A DNA stretch of 64,000 bases, taken from contig NC_088918.1 of assembly GCF_963576675.1 (NCBI RefSeq), forward strand, positions 56,439,501 through 56,503,500, in the 5' to 3' direction. The notes under the pieces were generated by a model, which worked only from the letters and a program-made list of their open reading frames with translations, did no database searches and was not told the DNA's origin. The number at the start of each line of letters is the position of its first letter. Position 1 is the first letter of the stretch. Positions 47,961 to 60,431 of the stretch are shown one piece after another. This DNA is from Euphorbia lathyris (Eukaryota > Streptophyta > Magnoliopsida > Malpighiales > Euphorbiaceae). The translations under genes were made by a program, and so were the position numbers.

Positions 47961-49558
47961 TACTTATAGAAAAAATGAGCTTGGTGAGCAAGAAAATCAA
48001 CTTCCACTAACTCAAATCTCTCTAATAATTTGTTTCAAAAAAAAAAAAAACTTCCTAATAATTAGTTAACTTCACTCTCAACTAACTCAAGTAACATTAT
48101 GTCTGTTTAAACATGATCAAAAAGTATGGAAAGTGGCTGCAAAAATACCTTAAAAATAGCTGAAACCGAAATGCTTTGCGTGTCTTATGCTTCACCTTCG
48201 AAAATTCATATCTTTTTCACCATTGATCAGTTGGAACTCCACGAGTAGTCACTGGAGACCTTGATAAGTCTAGTTTCAGGATTCTATAGTCTCAATTTAA
48301 GATTCCAGTATTTGATGCCTCAAAAAATTCATCAAATAGTGATGACCTGCACTCAGCTTAAAAATAGGAACTAAACTAAACTTTATAACTTCTTTTCATT
48401 TATTATTTTTCTGTATTTCTTATTGTATTTTTATATTTTTTATTTTGTGACTATATACTTTAAATGTGTATGTATTGAAAATTTAGAACCATCCTAAACA
48501 ACATGATTAATAAATGTAAGCCGATATTTTTATAAATCTTATATATTTATTTAATTTTGATAAAATTCTTCACTTGGCTTTTGTGATATTTATATTGACA
48601 TGTCTTTAATTTCAATTTTAATTATAAGGCTAACATTAATTAGTTTGTTGAGGCTTAAAAGAGGACACACAATGGGTAAGCTTTTTGAAAGAGTAGTTTG
48701 AATACATGATAATGATAATGTTGATAACAAAATCCAAATTACAAAGTGATAAAAAGAAAAAGCAATTGAAATTAATGATATCTATAATGATGTTTATCAT
48801 GCTATAATTATCATCATATGTCAAGGCAAAACACACACCACGGTATCGTGTCGTGGCTTAACATATCCAGGCCAAGGACATGGATAAACTACTTTGCTTT
48901 TTCTAAAGATTACTTTGCCGGAATCATCATTATCAACTTAATTCTCTCTCAAATTGCTCCACTTTTATATAAATGAAAGGACAAGTTTTATCAATATATG
49001 TGCACACTGGAAAAAAAAAACTAATTGATACAATTGAACCTGCCTGATATCGATCTGACGATGACGGAAAATTCTTTCTACGTTGGAGATAAGACAAACA
49101 TGATTAAAGTGGGATCGGCGATCAGATATCCCATTCCGATGTAAAACTAAAAAATGTGAATACTAAGCAAATGGAGTAAAACATGTGTATGTCGAATATT
49201 TTCATATGATATCACTAATGATACGGGTTCTCTGGGAAACGAAAATAAATACTAGTGGTAGAGTTTGGATAAAAAAGTTTGGGGGTGTTGAAAGGATGGT
49301 GGTTTTCACTTGGTCAATGACTGACCAAATGAATTTGGTCACTTTACTGTGTCAGAACTAAGTTTATTAAATCTTTTTACTTTTAAGAACTAAGCTTTAC
49401 AATGATTTTAATAAGTTTATATCTCACAATATATGTTTTGGAGAATTTAGGGTTTTGCTCCTGATGAGATCAGTCCCATTGAACTGAGTGTTTGCTAGGA
49501 TTTCCTAGGCTTATCGGATATTTTCACACCTAATTTGCACTAAGACCTCATCGAACTG
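47961..49558. other. Intergenic stretch, no gene seen
   Basis: A/T-rich sequence without supported coding regions or recognisable element ends. The last few hundred bases may be the 5' UTR of the LINE that starts near 49.5 kb. Confidence 0.4.
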
Positions 49559-50262
49559 ATGGAGAAACAACTCGAGAAACTAGCACTAGAGGATGAAGGA
49601 CTGAAATTCGAAGGAATTGAGGAGAATTCGCCATCGGAAGATTATGGATTATGTTTCGCATGGACCTTACTCACGGACCGCAATTAGAAATTCAACGTTT
49701 TTAAACACATAATGGCCAGTATTTGGCGCCCATGTAGAGGATTGACGGTGACCATGTTAGGCGGTAAGTTGCTGCTATTTCGTTTCTTCCATCCCAATGA
49801 TCTCAAATAGGTGTAGGAAGGAGGCTTGTGGACATTCGACAAGAATCTACTTATGCTGCAACAGATTAAACTATCAGAGAATATTCACTCACGTTCCCCT
49901 ACACCAGGTTGCTTTTTGGATACATATACAAAGATTACCTTCAGGATTCTACTCGGAGATAGTGAGTCAAGCCTTGGGTAATTACATAGGGAGATTCCTG
50001 GTATACGACCCTAATAACCAGCAGAAGTTTGATCGAGCTTACACCATCTCCTAAAACGGGAGAAAAAAGTCCGTAAAGTTGGGGGAGATTGGCTAACATG
50101 CACATTTAAGTATGATAAATTACCAATATTCTGCTTCATATATTGTAGAATTGGACATCTAGATCGACACTGTGAACGGTTCTTTCAAATCCCTAGGGAG
50201 GATATTCAACGTGCACGAGATTCTTCGTTAAGGGCCCTAGGCCACAAACAACTTCCACTATG
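49559..50262 (+). pseudogene. LINE ORF1 remnant (DUF4283-like region and zinc knuckle)
   Basis: The ATG at 49559 opens MEKQLEKLALEDEGLKFEG, typical of plant LINE ORF1. A stop follows LLTDRN. The next pieces, FKHIMASIWRPCRGLTVTML and CFLDTYTKITFRIL, continue the DUF4283-type nucleic-acid-binding region in changing frames. CFIYCRIGHLDRHC at about 50130-50180 is the zinc knuckle. Confidence 0.65.
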
Positions 50263-50670
50263 AGGCAAATGTTAGCTAAGGGAAGAAGATGTAGGATCGA
50301 GTGCACAGGAGTCCGAACAGCATACTGTGAGTTGTCAAGGAAAATCTACTTCTTTATGTGCACCACAATCACTAAGAGATGGCCCGCACAACCTTCAACC
50401 TCTGATGTAGAATTTTGGTGCCAATATTATACCTCAACATATGCCGACCGAGTAGGAACACGGGGTAGAAGAGAAAGAGATTGGTTTAGAGATAGGGGAA
50501 GAACGAAAATGCCACAGGGTGAGGAGCAGCGTACGGATCAGGTAGTGGGTTTCTCAAATAATAAAATCTTCACGTCCATATTATGGACATTGATATTGGT
50601 AAAGCATAAGAGGTGTCGATCTCAAAAAGCGGACAAGAGGTAGGCCCAGAGAAGCCGGTCATACCAGGTA

Positions 50671-52855
50671 TATGAAAATTCTTAGTTGGAATTGATGGGG
50701 CTTAGGAAGTGCCAAGGTAGTTCCCATTCTTTGTGAGCTGGTTCGAGCTCACATGTCAGGTGTTACCTTCCTATTTGAAACATTGGTTTGCACATCTAGA
50801 ATGGAGAGTATCCACAGTATAATCGGTTTTGAGGGTGTTGCCGCCCTACAGTAAAACCAAGTCATAATTTCGTCCATTTTGAGTGTCTTTTTTATTACTT
50901 TAGTGTTAATTTGTGTTAAAATTCACTTCAATTCTTTTCACACACCGTCACGTAATTTTAATTTAATTCATGAGTTTTTAGTTAATTTTTACACCCTCAC
51001 ACACCCTCACGGGATTGACACCCGGGTGAGTTACAGGGAAAGAACGAGGATGCATCTCGTGAAGAAACGACAAAACGACGTTTTTGGACAGTTTGAGCCA
51101 ATTGCAACAGATTTGCACAGAAGCGTTGCAATTGATTGGAAGAGCTGAAATTGCTCAAGGGACAGGTCTCGGCGAGACTTGCTTTCTCCAGCCACTTACA
51201 CCTGGCGGCTCCTCTTCTCTATGCAAGCCCATACCTCTATTCAATTTGACTTCTCAAGGACATTTAATGCACAAATTCAGTATTTTGGAGGCTACTAACC
51301 ATCAAATTCAGAAATTCATCTTGATTGGAGCAAGATTTAGCCTATAAATAAATGAGATTTTGGAAGAGAAGACACACCTTTTGCGCCTTTTTACATAGTT
51401 TCTCCATTGTTGTTGTAGCCAAGCTTTAGGCAATTGTCAATACTCTAGTTTTAGTTGATTTTTGTAGTTCTTAAGTACAATTTCTTATTTCAAAGTCATT
51501 TCCTTTTAGTTTTGTAAGTTGATTTCATATTTAATCAAAAGTTTGTTCATCTTTCATTACTTCATCTTCTACTTTCAATGAGTTTCACTTTATTTCAAGT
51601 TTTGTTTCCCCAATGACCATGAACTAATTCTTCCCTACTAGGGATGAGGGGAATCTTTCTAATGTTTTGAGTCAAGTTAGAAGTCTATTAGATAAACACC
51701 CGAAAGGAATTCGATTTAAAAGAACTAAGAATGTAACTTAATCCATATTTCAGTTAATTGATTTTTACTCACCATAGTAACAAGAGGTTAACGGAAAACT
51801 ACATTCTTAGACTCGATAGCAAATCGATGTGGTTTCTAACACTACATTGCTAGGATTTCTCATTGAGCTTAAAGCTTTCTTGTCGTATTTAAGTAACCAT
51901 TGGCCCGGTTAAGTAAATAGGAGTGAAGAATAAGAATGAGGTGGTCTAAGGTCTTAGCACCGAGTTTCTTTTAGAAATCACCATCTTTGAAATCACGAAT
52001 TTCTCTTCGGTGTCTTATTTCAATAGATTTCAGTGACTCAAACTTAGGAAGTGAACCCGACTCCCTAGTGTTTTACTCCATTGTTTTAACAATGAAAGTT
52101 TTCATCGCTATAGACAACCAAAACCTCTTTAATCCAATCGTTTAGACTTCAAAAACTTGTGGATAGTTAATGATTGTGTGGAATCCCTGTGGGATCTATC
52201 TTTATACGTAAGTATACTGTATTACTTGGTACGATAGAGTGCACTTGCTCTAAAAAACACGTATACGTTTTATACACATAAGATGGATGTTATGCAGTGG
52301 ATTACATTAGACATAGCGGTGGGATTTGTGTTATATGGAAGGAAGCTAGCTGGTGTTACCTATTATCCTATTCTAATAATCACATTGATATGGCAATCAT
52401 TGATAAGGGGAAGGGAAATTGGAGACTCACCGGATTCTATGGTTTCCTGGAAAGATCACGACGTAAGTTTTCATGGAATATATTACGAAACTTAACAATG
52501 ACATCTACACTTCATTGGGCTATCATTGGAGACTTAAATGACCTCCGAACATATAGTGAGAATAAGGGCATGGTTGATAATCCCGAGTGGTGTCTTAAAG
52601 GGTTTAGGGAGACAGTGTTAGAGTGTGGCTTACTGGAATTACCTGTGGATGGTTATCTGTTTATTTGGTTTTGTTATCGAGGAAAATCCAACGAGGTGCA
52701 AGAGAAGTTGGATCAACATTTGTCACTAAAATCTGGAAAGTGCAGTTTCCTAACGGATCAACCGACAGATGACCAATTGCAGATCCATCCGTCGATGAGA
52801 TTTCAATTCGAGATTAAATGGTCTCGTGAGCTTGTATTGTCGAATCTGGTTCAGT
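50671..52855 (+). pseudogene. LINE ORF2 endonuclease domain, split by a solo LTR
   Basis: MKILSWN, a stop, then GLGSAKVVPILCELVRAH opens an AP-type endonuclease. It is cut in GFEG by the LTR at 50836 and resumes as CYAVDYIRHSGGICVIWKEA. HWAIIGDLNDLRTYSENKG holds the catalytic Asp-Asn pair of the family (usually GDFN), here with Leu for Phe. Confidence 0.7.
50836..52281 (+). repeat. Solo LTR of a Tat/Athila-like element inside the old LINE (1446 bp)
   Basis: The insert begins TGTTGCCGCCCTACAG and ends near TATACACATAA. The flanks GAGGG (50831-50835) and GATGG (52282-52286) differ at one base and probably are the target duplication; removing the insert and one copy restores the endonuclease reading. 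Segments such as TATACGTAAGTATACTG and GTGCACTTGCTC near the end resemble Ty3-gypsy Tat LTR ends. No internal region is present. Confidence 0.6.
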
Positions 52856-53299
52856 AAGAGTGGATTCAGGCTGGAGATATACGGCTCACTGATAGACTCG
52901 GTTCATTAATGGACATGTTGGATAACTGGGGAAGAAATATTAATAAACAACTACGGAAGGAGATAAGCATCTACGATAAGGAATTAGAGAGGCTGTAACA
53001 TGGTTCCACTTAGGCAGACGTTTCCAACTATGAGCATATGAGAAGGACTGTGATCTTGTTACTGGTATATGAGGAGGATCACTAGAGACAACAGGCTAAA
53101 GTACAATGGCTACAGGAAGGGGATCTAAACACTCATTTTTTTCATTCACATGCTACTAATCGTGAACAAAGGAATTTCATTTCAAAGGTGTAGAACGACA
53201 AAGGTGAATGCATAATGCAGGAACATGAACTATGTCAGGCAGCTCAATCATATTTTTTTCAATTATGTTCATATAGTAATCATTCCAGGAATTGCTCTA

Positions 53300-55790
53300 C
53301 AATATTACTCTGAAGGTCTCTAACGAACAAAATAGGGTGCTTATGACTCCTTTTCAAAATGAGGAATTTCGGCTCTATACAAAATGGGTCATGAGAAATG
53401 CCTAGCTCAGATGGTTTTAATGCAAGATTTTATCAAATTTTTTGGCATTTAATCAGGGATGACATCTTTACTGAAGGATGTCGACAGTTGGAAAGCGGCA
53501 CATTCCTGGGTAAGGTAAATGATGCAATTATAGCCTTGGTACCTAAATGTGATACACGTTAAACAATGAAGGACCTGAGCCTGATTTCCCTATGTAATAT
53601 GGTTTTAAAAAATTGTTTCTAAGGTTCTGGCTAATCGTCTTCAACGAGTTCTTCCCTCAGTTATTTTAGATAACCAGTATGCATTCCTAAAAGGTCGTTC
53701 CATCCATGATAATGTGCTAATCGCCTTTGAACAAATACACAATATTGAAAGAAATGTTTGAAAGAAGCAAAGGGAGGTGATAAGGGTCAAAAACCCCTAT
53801 CTTTAGGTACGGTTTTAGGACGGTTTTAGTTTACATTTTTGCCAATAAGCGAGCAATTCTCGCATTTATATACATGTGTGTATGTTAGTTAGATTTTGTA
53901 TATGTTTTATTTACTTTTGTGGTTTAAGTTCATTTTCTGATCGTTTTTTGGGCAAATATTGCCAAACTATCACGTATGTTAACTTTTAATTATCTATTAT
54001 GGCTAATTGATCCACCAAAAGTCGCACAAAACAGAGTGTTCACTCGAAACAAGCGATTGGTGGGTCAATTTAGCCTCGAAACTAATGTCATTTGGAGTTT
54101 ACGTGCGTGTGCAGGTCAAAACAGGAACAAGTTCGGGCGAAAATCGCGTCTCGGGGACACCCGATAATCACTCGGGGAATTTGGGCATCACCGCTCGTTG
54201 AAACTGGCCTTTTTAGGCCAACTCGGCGAGTTGGCACTGCCAGTGCACCGAGCTAGCCTTTAGAAGCCAGCTCGGCGAGCTGACCTGTGGGAATTAGTCT
54301 TTTAACTGATTCCCGGCCCCACGAAGTCACGAACTATCCCCACTCTTCCCACCTACAAAAGGAAACAAATTAGGTCAAATTTGGGACTCAAACCGCAACT
54401 ATAAATATGACTTTCATTATGTAAATTAGATATCTTTCATTCATTGTAAAAACCCTAGCTTTTCCCCTTGAAGAATCCTCTCCACCTCCTCCATCTCCTT
54501 CAACCTCCATTGAAGAACATTCGAAGCTCCACTCACCGAGGATTATTCAAGGTTCATCCTTAAGTCCTAGGAAGACGCCTGCAGTGGTAGACAGGTTCCC
54601 TGAAAGGGATTTTCTTACTCTTTTCATAACTTGTTTAGCTCTTGATACAGTCTATGAATCCTAGGCTCATTGTATCTCCGTGACAATACTTCTTCAACTT
54701 TAATGATAATTTAGTTCTTGTTTTATTCAATTGATTTACTTATTTAATCTTTGTCTTACGCTTTGTCTGATTGGTTTAACTCATTCATAAATCCAAAAAT
54801 TAAGTTGGCACATATTGCGAGCTGAATCTGACCTAGTCAGAGCCTATAAGATTGACGACCTTATAGATGATTAAGCCCAAATTGCTAAGCCTTATAGCTA
54901 GTTTCGGCCTTACAAGGGAATCACGAACTAGGAACCACATAAGAATAAGTAGGGTTAATCGCCTCCGACACAAGTGACTTAGATTAGGTTTTTAATTGGT
55001 TGTCTAAACACCCTATATCCATCATTATCGTACCATTCCATATCCCTTCGGGTGATTACATTAGTGAAAGATCACTTAGGAGTAGAATAACTTAGTTAGG
55101 AGTAGGTCAACTTAATAAAAACTCAATCTCAAACCCCCCAAAGCCTAGATAACACTAGAAACCGAGTAGCTCGATACTTGTAGGAATAAATCATGTGGAT
55201 TCGATACCTAGACTTGTACAAATTTTATTACTTGATAATGATGGGGTACACTTATCCTTTAGTGAGCCTCCCTGAGGCGCATTAGGAGGTAATGCTAAAA
55301 ATTGACATAAGCAAGGCCTATGATCAAGTGGATTGGAATTACCTTTGTGCTCTCTAGTTAAAATTGGGTTTTTCTGGAAAATGGGTGAATATAATGTTAC
55401 TGTGTCTTTCTAGTATGTAGTATTATGTGAAAGTAAACTCAAGCTTAGTTGGACTTATACAACCTATGTAGAGACTTCGACAAGGTGATCCGTTGTCCCT
55501 ATACCTCTTTTTGCTTTGGACTGAGGGACTGATTACTTGACTGTCAGAAGCAGCATCATTGGGACATATTCACGCATGCCAAGTGGGGGAGAGGAGCGCC
55601 CTCAATCACACACTTACTATTTGCTGATGTTGCATTTCTGTTTTTCAGGGCCAACATTGATGAATGTTGAAAGCTAAAACAACTGTTACTAAGTTACGAG
55701 CAGACTTCAGGTCAAACGGTTAACTTTGGAAAATGAGGACCATGTGCAGCAGCAACATGGTCCCGGACCTTACATAAGCCTTCTCTCACA
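53300..55790 (+). pseudogene. LINE ORF2 reverse transcriptase domain, split by a solo LTR
   Basis: LISLCNMVLK, ANRLQRVLPSVILDNQYAFL and KGRSIHDNVLIAFEQ belong to the palm/finger region of an L1 reverse transcriptase. After the LTR the frame continues DISKAYDQVDWNYL, then RLRQGDPLSLYLF. The FADD-type catalytic box is not recognisable (LTICC followed by a stop). Many stops show a long-dead copy. Confidence 0.7.
53778..55284 (+). repeat. Solo Athila-like LTR (1507 bp) with perfect 5-bp target duplication
   Basis: It begins TGATAAGGGTC and ends GGCGCATTA, collinear with the LTR at 9030-10580. GGAGG flanks both ends (53773-53777 and 55285-55289). It interrupts the LINE reverse transcriptase. The absence of internal sequence together with an intact duplication indicates loss of the element body by recombination between its two LTRs. 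Confidence 0.9.
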
Positions 55791-57905
55791 TTCTTGGAGT
55801 CACACAACCAATTAACACAAGGAGATACTTGAGGCTACCGTCTTTGGTCGGCCATAAGAAGAAGGCCATTTTTGCTAATTTCAAAGATCGACTCTAGCAG
55901 AAACTACATTGATGGAGGGGTAAAGCACTTTTGAAGGCAGGCAGGGTTGTGCTAATCATATTGCAAGTTAAGCCATTCCTATTTACTTTATGAGTGTCTT
56001 CATTCTTCCAATCTCTACTACTGATGAGCTCCAAAGGTTGCTCAACTCATCCTGGTGGGGTCATAAAAAATTTGATAGCTGTGGAATTAACTGGATATCG
56101 TGGGAGAAACTTTATGTTAGTAAGTAGCATGGAGGTTTAAATTTCAGAAATTTCACTGCCTTAAATTTAGCAATGTTGGTGAAACAAGGTTGGAAATTGA
56201 TATCTAATCCCAACTCTCTTGCCAGTAAGATTTTCAAAGTCCAATACTATCGTACAAGGGATTTCTTGAACACAAAACTTGGGCATTCGCCTAGAGACAT
56301 TTGGCGGAGCATTTGGAGCTCCCAACTATTGCTAAAAGAAGGATTTAGATAAAAGATTAGATATGGAAATTCTGTAAATGCTTGGTCAGACAAGTGGCTT
56401 AACAACAGTCAAAATCATCAAATACTAACTCCTTGAGCCACTGGGTTGGAAAATCTCAAGGTATGCAATCTGTTTATCCCGAACTTGACTCATTGGGACT
56501 CTGAATTGTTAGAGGAGTTGTTTAATCCCAAGGATGTGCATGAAATTCTAAAAATTCCCAAACCTCGTATTGCCGGACCAGACTCCATAATCTGGCAGGC
56601 TATAATAAACAGACGGTACTCCATGAAGAGTGCATATATGATGACAGTTGGTGAGCTTGAGCCTACTAATCATCTATATATTGATGCAGAATCGGACTTG
56701 GTTTGTCAGGTTGTTATACCATGGAAGGTTGGTACTTCAGCTGACGGTTTGCTAGGAATTGTCTACCTACGCGGGCTTGGTTGATAGATAAAGGTCTGAT
56801 GGTCCCTAACGAGTGTGTCATGTGCGGCATGACCTCGAGGATATGTGGAATTTGGGTATTGAATGTTCAATCACCAAACAGGTTTGGGAATAAGGTGGGT
56901 CTATCGCCTACAGTTGAAAATCAAGTACATAATGCAGATAATTTTCTGGAATATTTGTTTAGAATTTTGTCTAGTTGCTCTTTTATGGAATAAGGGAATT
57001 TTTTAATGCTCTTATGGTGTTTATTATGGAGCCAGAACGAAAAGCTCTAATAGCACAACCCAATACAACCGGTGCAAATTGTTCAAGGAGCGATTGAGGC
57101 CCTTTGGGACTAGAATACAGCTCAAGCTACTAAGGCAACACTAAGTCGAACACCATCACTAGTTTGCAGATTATGGCATCGCCACCCATCGAGCTGTATT
57201 GACTCGATTGATGGACTACTACTAGTGTTTCAGTCTCAGCAATTCAGTCCGCAAATTGCCAACATCTGGGCTGCCAACTTCATCATCGGCATGTGGTTGC
57301 TTTGGCGCACCAGAAACATCTCTATGTTTGACTCCGTCACTCCAAATGTTCATTTTTTTCTTAGGGATCTTTGGAGCGCCATTCGGGAGTCATTGCACGG
57401 CAGCCTCGCTACGTCCTTTAATTCCCCTCTTGATAGACACGTCTTGGGTCAGCAGTTAGTTTCTCTGCGCCTTCCTATTGCACCTCGGGTGTTGGATGTT
57501 ATTTGGGCTCTCCCATTGCTCGGCTGGATAAAGCTTAAAATTGATGGTTCTGTGGTATCCTCGACAGCCAATGCGGGTGGGTTGTTTTGAAACTCAAGGG
57601 GTCATCCGACGGGAGAATTTGCAATCCCACTTTCCTCTTGCTTGCCTTTTGAAGCGGAACTTCAGGCGGTCATTTTTGGTTTTCGTTTAGCAAGGGCGAA
57701 AGCGATCCGTCTCCTTTGGCTAAAGTTTGACTCTGCTCCGGTCATTACCACGGTCGCGACTCGGACCAGTCGAGTTCATTGGCGTCTGTCAAGACTAGGT
57801 TCACTACTTGACACTTCTTTCCACTATGCAGCTGTTCGCATCACATATCTTTCATGAAGGCAACATGGCAGCCGATGCTTTGGCAAATTTTGGCCGACTA
57901 GCTAC
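55791..57905 (+). pseudogene. LINE ORF2 C-terminal part: zf-RVT region and RNase H
   Basis: Pieces at 55980-56800 (ELQRLLNSSWWGHKKFDSCG, NLAMLVKQGWKLISNPNSLA, and the zf-RVT-like RRYSMKSAY) match the region after the RT. The RNase H follows at about 57490-57905: WIKLKIDGSVV, FEAELQAVIF, LKFDSAPVI and NMAADALANFG keep the four acidic positions. A stop after GGLF at 57588 and a frame change near 57835 break it. Confidence 0.65.
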
Positions 57906-58348
57906 TGATCCAACCATCTGCCCGATCTCCTCTTTTTATCTCATCTTTTATTTCTGCAGATTTTGCGGGTTTTCTGCAACATCGGCTTTGCTAGGAGTTT
58001 TATTCTTAACTTTATATTCAGCTCATTCTTTGTATTTTTCTATTGTTTTGTATTATATTTTGTGACATTATTTTCTTTTTAATAATATTTGGACCCATTA
58101 TTCTCGGTTTTGGGGGGTGCTGACGTCGTTAGGTTGCCCCGGGATCGTTAGTAACGGCTTCCAACCTTTTTAATTAAAAAAATGTATTGCTAGAGAATGT
58201 TTATAACTTGTCAGAAAAAAATAAGTTTTTTTTATTATATTGTCAATATTATGTGAACCTACAAGGTCTATCACAACGAAGAGATTACCATGTTTTAAAT
58301 TTGAAATTAAAAAACAATTAAAAAACACATGTTATCAAATATTGAATT

Positions 58349-58870
58349 TTGGTGATTTCCATGGCGAAGGAGCGTGAGGCGAGAACGAGGGTGACTTTGG
58401 GAGGCGTGGGCGTCCGATCTGCGAAGGAGGTGGCGGATCGTGAGGCGGCTAGGGGGCTGGGAGTGGATCTGGATCCGGATGGGAGATTGGCGGAGGAGGC
58501 TAGGAGATCGGAGGTGGATTCTCCGCGTGGTAGGCGGAATAGCTCCGATCGTGTTCGTGAGAGGTCGAGGGAGAGGGGTTCTGATCCAGCAACATGGGTT
58601 GATAGTGCTGGGATTCGAGGCTCGGAGTGTGGTCGGGAGCGGACCGGGGCATCGGTGGCACTCGGATGGGTTGGTGACGGCTCGCTTGCTGGATCCGTGG
58701 TGTTGCCGGTTGCAGGAGAGGGAGGGCACGATCGGGGGGCAGGCTCCGATTTGGTTGTGGCCTGCGCTGCGGCTAGCCTCGTCCAGGCTGGGGAGGGCGG
58801 CAGGCTTGCGCTACTACTAAAGCAGGCAGTAACGCGGGGGAGCCGGTAGTTAAGGAGGCTACCTAGGGCG
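58349..58870 (+). other. GC-rich 5' region of the young LINE
   Basis: The stretch is over 60% GC and rich in CG dinucleotides, unlike anything else in the window. It is open in one frame (58349-58849, Arg/Gly-rich) and also in others, as expected of a stop-poor GC-rich sequence. It may be the internal promoter and leader of the LINE, or the N-terminal part of ORF1; no domain is seen. Confidence 0.5.
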
Positions 58871-58887
58871 GGGCACCGATAGTTATA

Positions 58888-60396
58888 ATGGAGTCTAGGG
58901 CGATTAGGGATTTTGCGGTTCCCCAGTTGAGCGGGGCCTTGACCCAGGGGGCTGCGGGCCAGAAAGTCTCAATCCCTAGTACTAATCCCGTTAATTATGT
59001 TAACCCGGGAATAGGTCTGGAGAATTTTTCCTGGAGAGATAAGGTGATGGGGGTGGTTGAGGAAGAACCCATGATTGAGGATGATATTATCGAGGAGGAT
59101 TCTGAGGAGGTTTTTTCCGACTCTGATATTGAGGATGGTGAGCAAGAGGACCCGCTGTGTCCTGTTATCCGGCTTTCATCGGAAGACAAGCGGGTTCTCA
59201 GATCCAAATGGAAACTTTCCTTAATTGTCACTGTGTTTGGGAAAAGGATAAGCTTCAATTACTTTGCCCAGAGGATCCAGGCGCAATGGGCAAAGAAAGG
59301 GAAGGTTACCATCACGGACCTCGAGAATGACTATTATGTCATAAAATTTATAAGGGCAGAAGATTATAATGCAGTTGTTAATGGTGGACCTTATATCATC
59401 TCTAATCATGTTTTGGCGCTGAGGCCATGGGTCCCAAATTTTAATCCTCATGATTGCTCTGTTAATAGGATCCTTACTTGGGTGAGATTCCCAGGTTTAC
59501 CCATTGAATACTATAACGAAAGATTTCTGAATAAGATTGGTGGCTTGGTTGGGAAAGTTCACCATGTTGACAAAACTACCGTTGGGGCAGTGAGAGGCAA
59601 ATTTGCCAGGGTTTGTATTGACATTGATCTTGCTAAGCCTCTTCTGTCTAAATTCTCCGTTCAGAATAAGGTCTTTCATATCGAATACGAAGGTATTCAC
59701 AATATCTGCTATGAATGCGGTATGTTTGGCCATACCTATGATGGCTGCCCTAAAATAAGGAAAGTGGTCGAGGAGGTGGTGGTGCCTATCATAGGCAGAG
59801 CTGAAGAGAACCAAAGTGAAGGGAAGAACTTCGGTCCCTAGATGCTGGCCAAAAGGTCTGTCAGAAGGAAGCCACGAGCAAATGCTACTCAGAATCAATT
59901 TTCAGATATCAGCAAGGAGATGAATTCTCTCCAAATTGCTCCTGAGATCAAGGCTAGGCCACCTGATATTAAGATTGGTGCTGGTGCTGGCTCAGCTTCC
60001 GGGTCAGGATCTAGATTCGGAGTCCTATCTCTTGAGGATGGACAGGGTTCGGATTTACCTAATGAGCATATGGAGCTAAGCATGCTAGGCCTTGAGTCTG
60101 TCGAGCCAGCTACCATCCTGGGTGACTCTATTAATCCCTTTTCGACCCCAAAGCTTATGCTAAGGGGAAATCCCAGATCATTGGCTCGACAGGGAAAGCA
60201 AAGCTCAATGAGGTTAGTAATTTGCAAACTCTTGTTGATATCCCTAGTGGGAAGTCTATGGGAGTTAATAAGTTGAATTTGAAGAAACCGAGGGCTAACC
60301 ATAAAAAGAACCATAGTTCTCTGGATTCTTGGGATAAAAGAGGGCCTGCTGGCACCTCTTCAAGGCTCTCAGGAGCCCCGAATAAATACATGCTCT
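58888..60396 (+). pseudogene. LINE ORF1 protein (DUF4283 and zinc knuckle), broken
   Basis: MESRAIRDFAVPQLSGALTQ opens the frame. A Glu/Asp-rich segment is followed by a DUF4283-like domain (WKLSLIVTVFGKRISFNYFA, RILTWVRFPGLPIEYYNERF) and a zinc knuckle, ICYECGMFGHTYDGC. This layout belongs to the nucleic-acid-binding ORF1 of plant LINEs. TAG at 59839-59841 stands where the family usually has Trp (GP-stop-M). The frame then continues to about 60240, where a shift moves it to another frame ending near 60397. Confidence 0.75.
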
Positions 60397-60431
60397 AGGA
60401 TTTGGGCCTGTGATCAGTTGTCTTTCTTCTG

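Larger units (their letters stand above)
49559..58165 (+). mobile_element. Old L1-type LINE, interrupted by two solo LTRs
   Basis: The modules appear in LINE order on the + strand: ORF1 with DUF4283-like region and zinc knuckle (49559-50262), endonuclease (50671-52855), reverse transcriptase (about 53300-55790), zf-RVT region, RNase H (about 57490-57905), and a tail ending in AATTAAAAAAA at about 58165. Stops and frame changes occur throughout. Without the two LTR insertions (50836-52281 and 53778-55284) it is about 5.65 kb, a normal full length for plant LINEs. Confidence 0.8.

Noticed and set aside
58440..58820. Second long ORF overlapping the GC-rich LINE leader
   Set aside because: High GC content removes stops in several frames; no domain or start context supports it.
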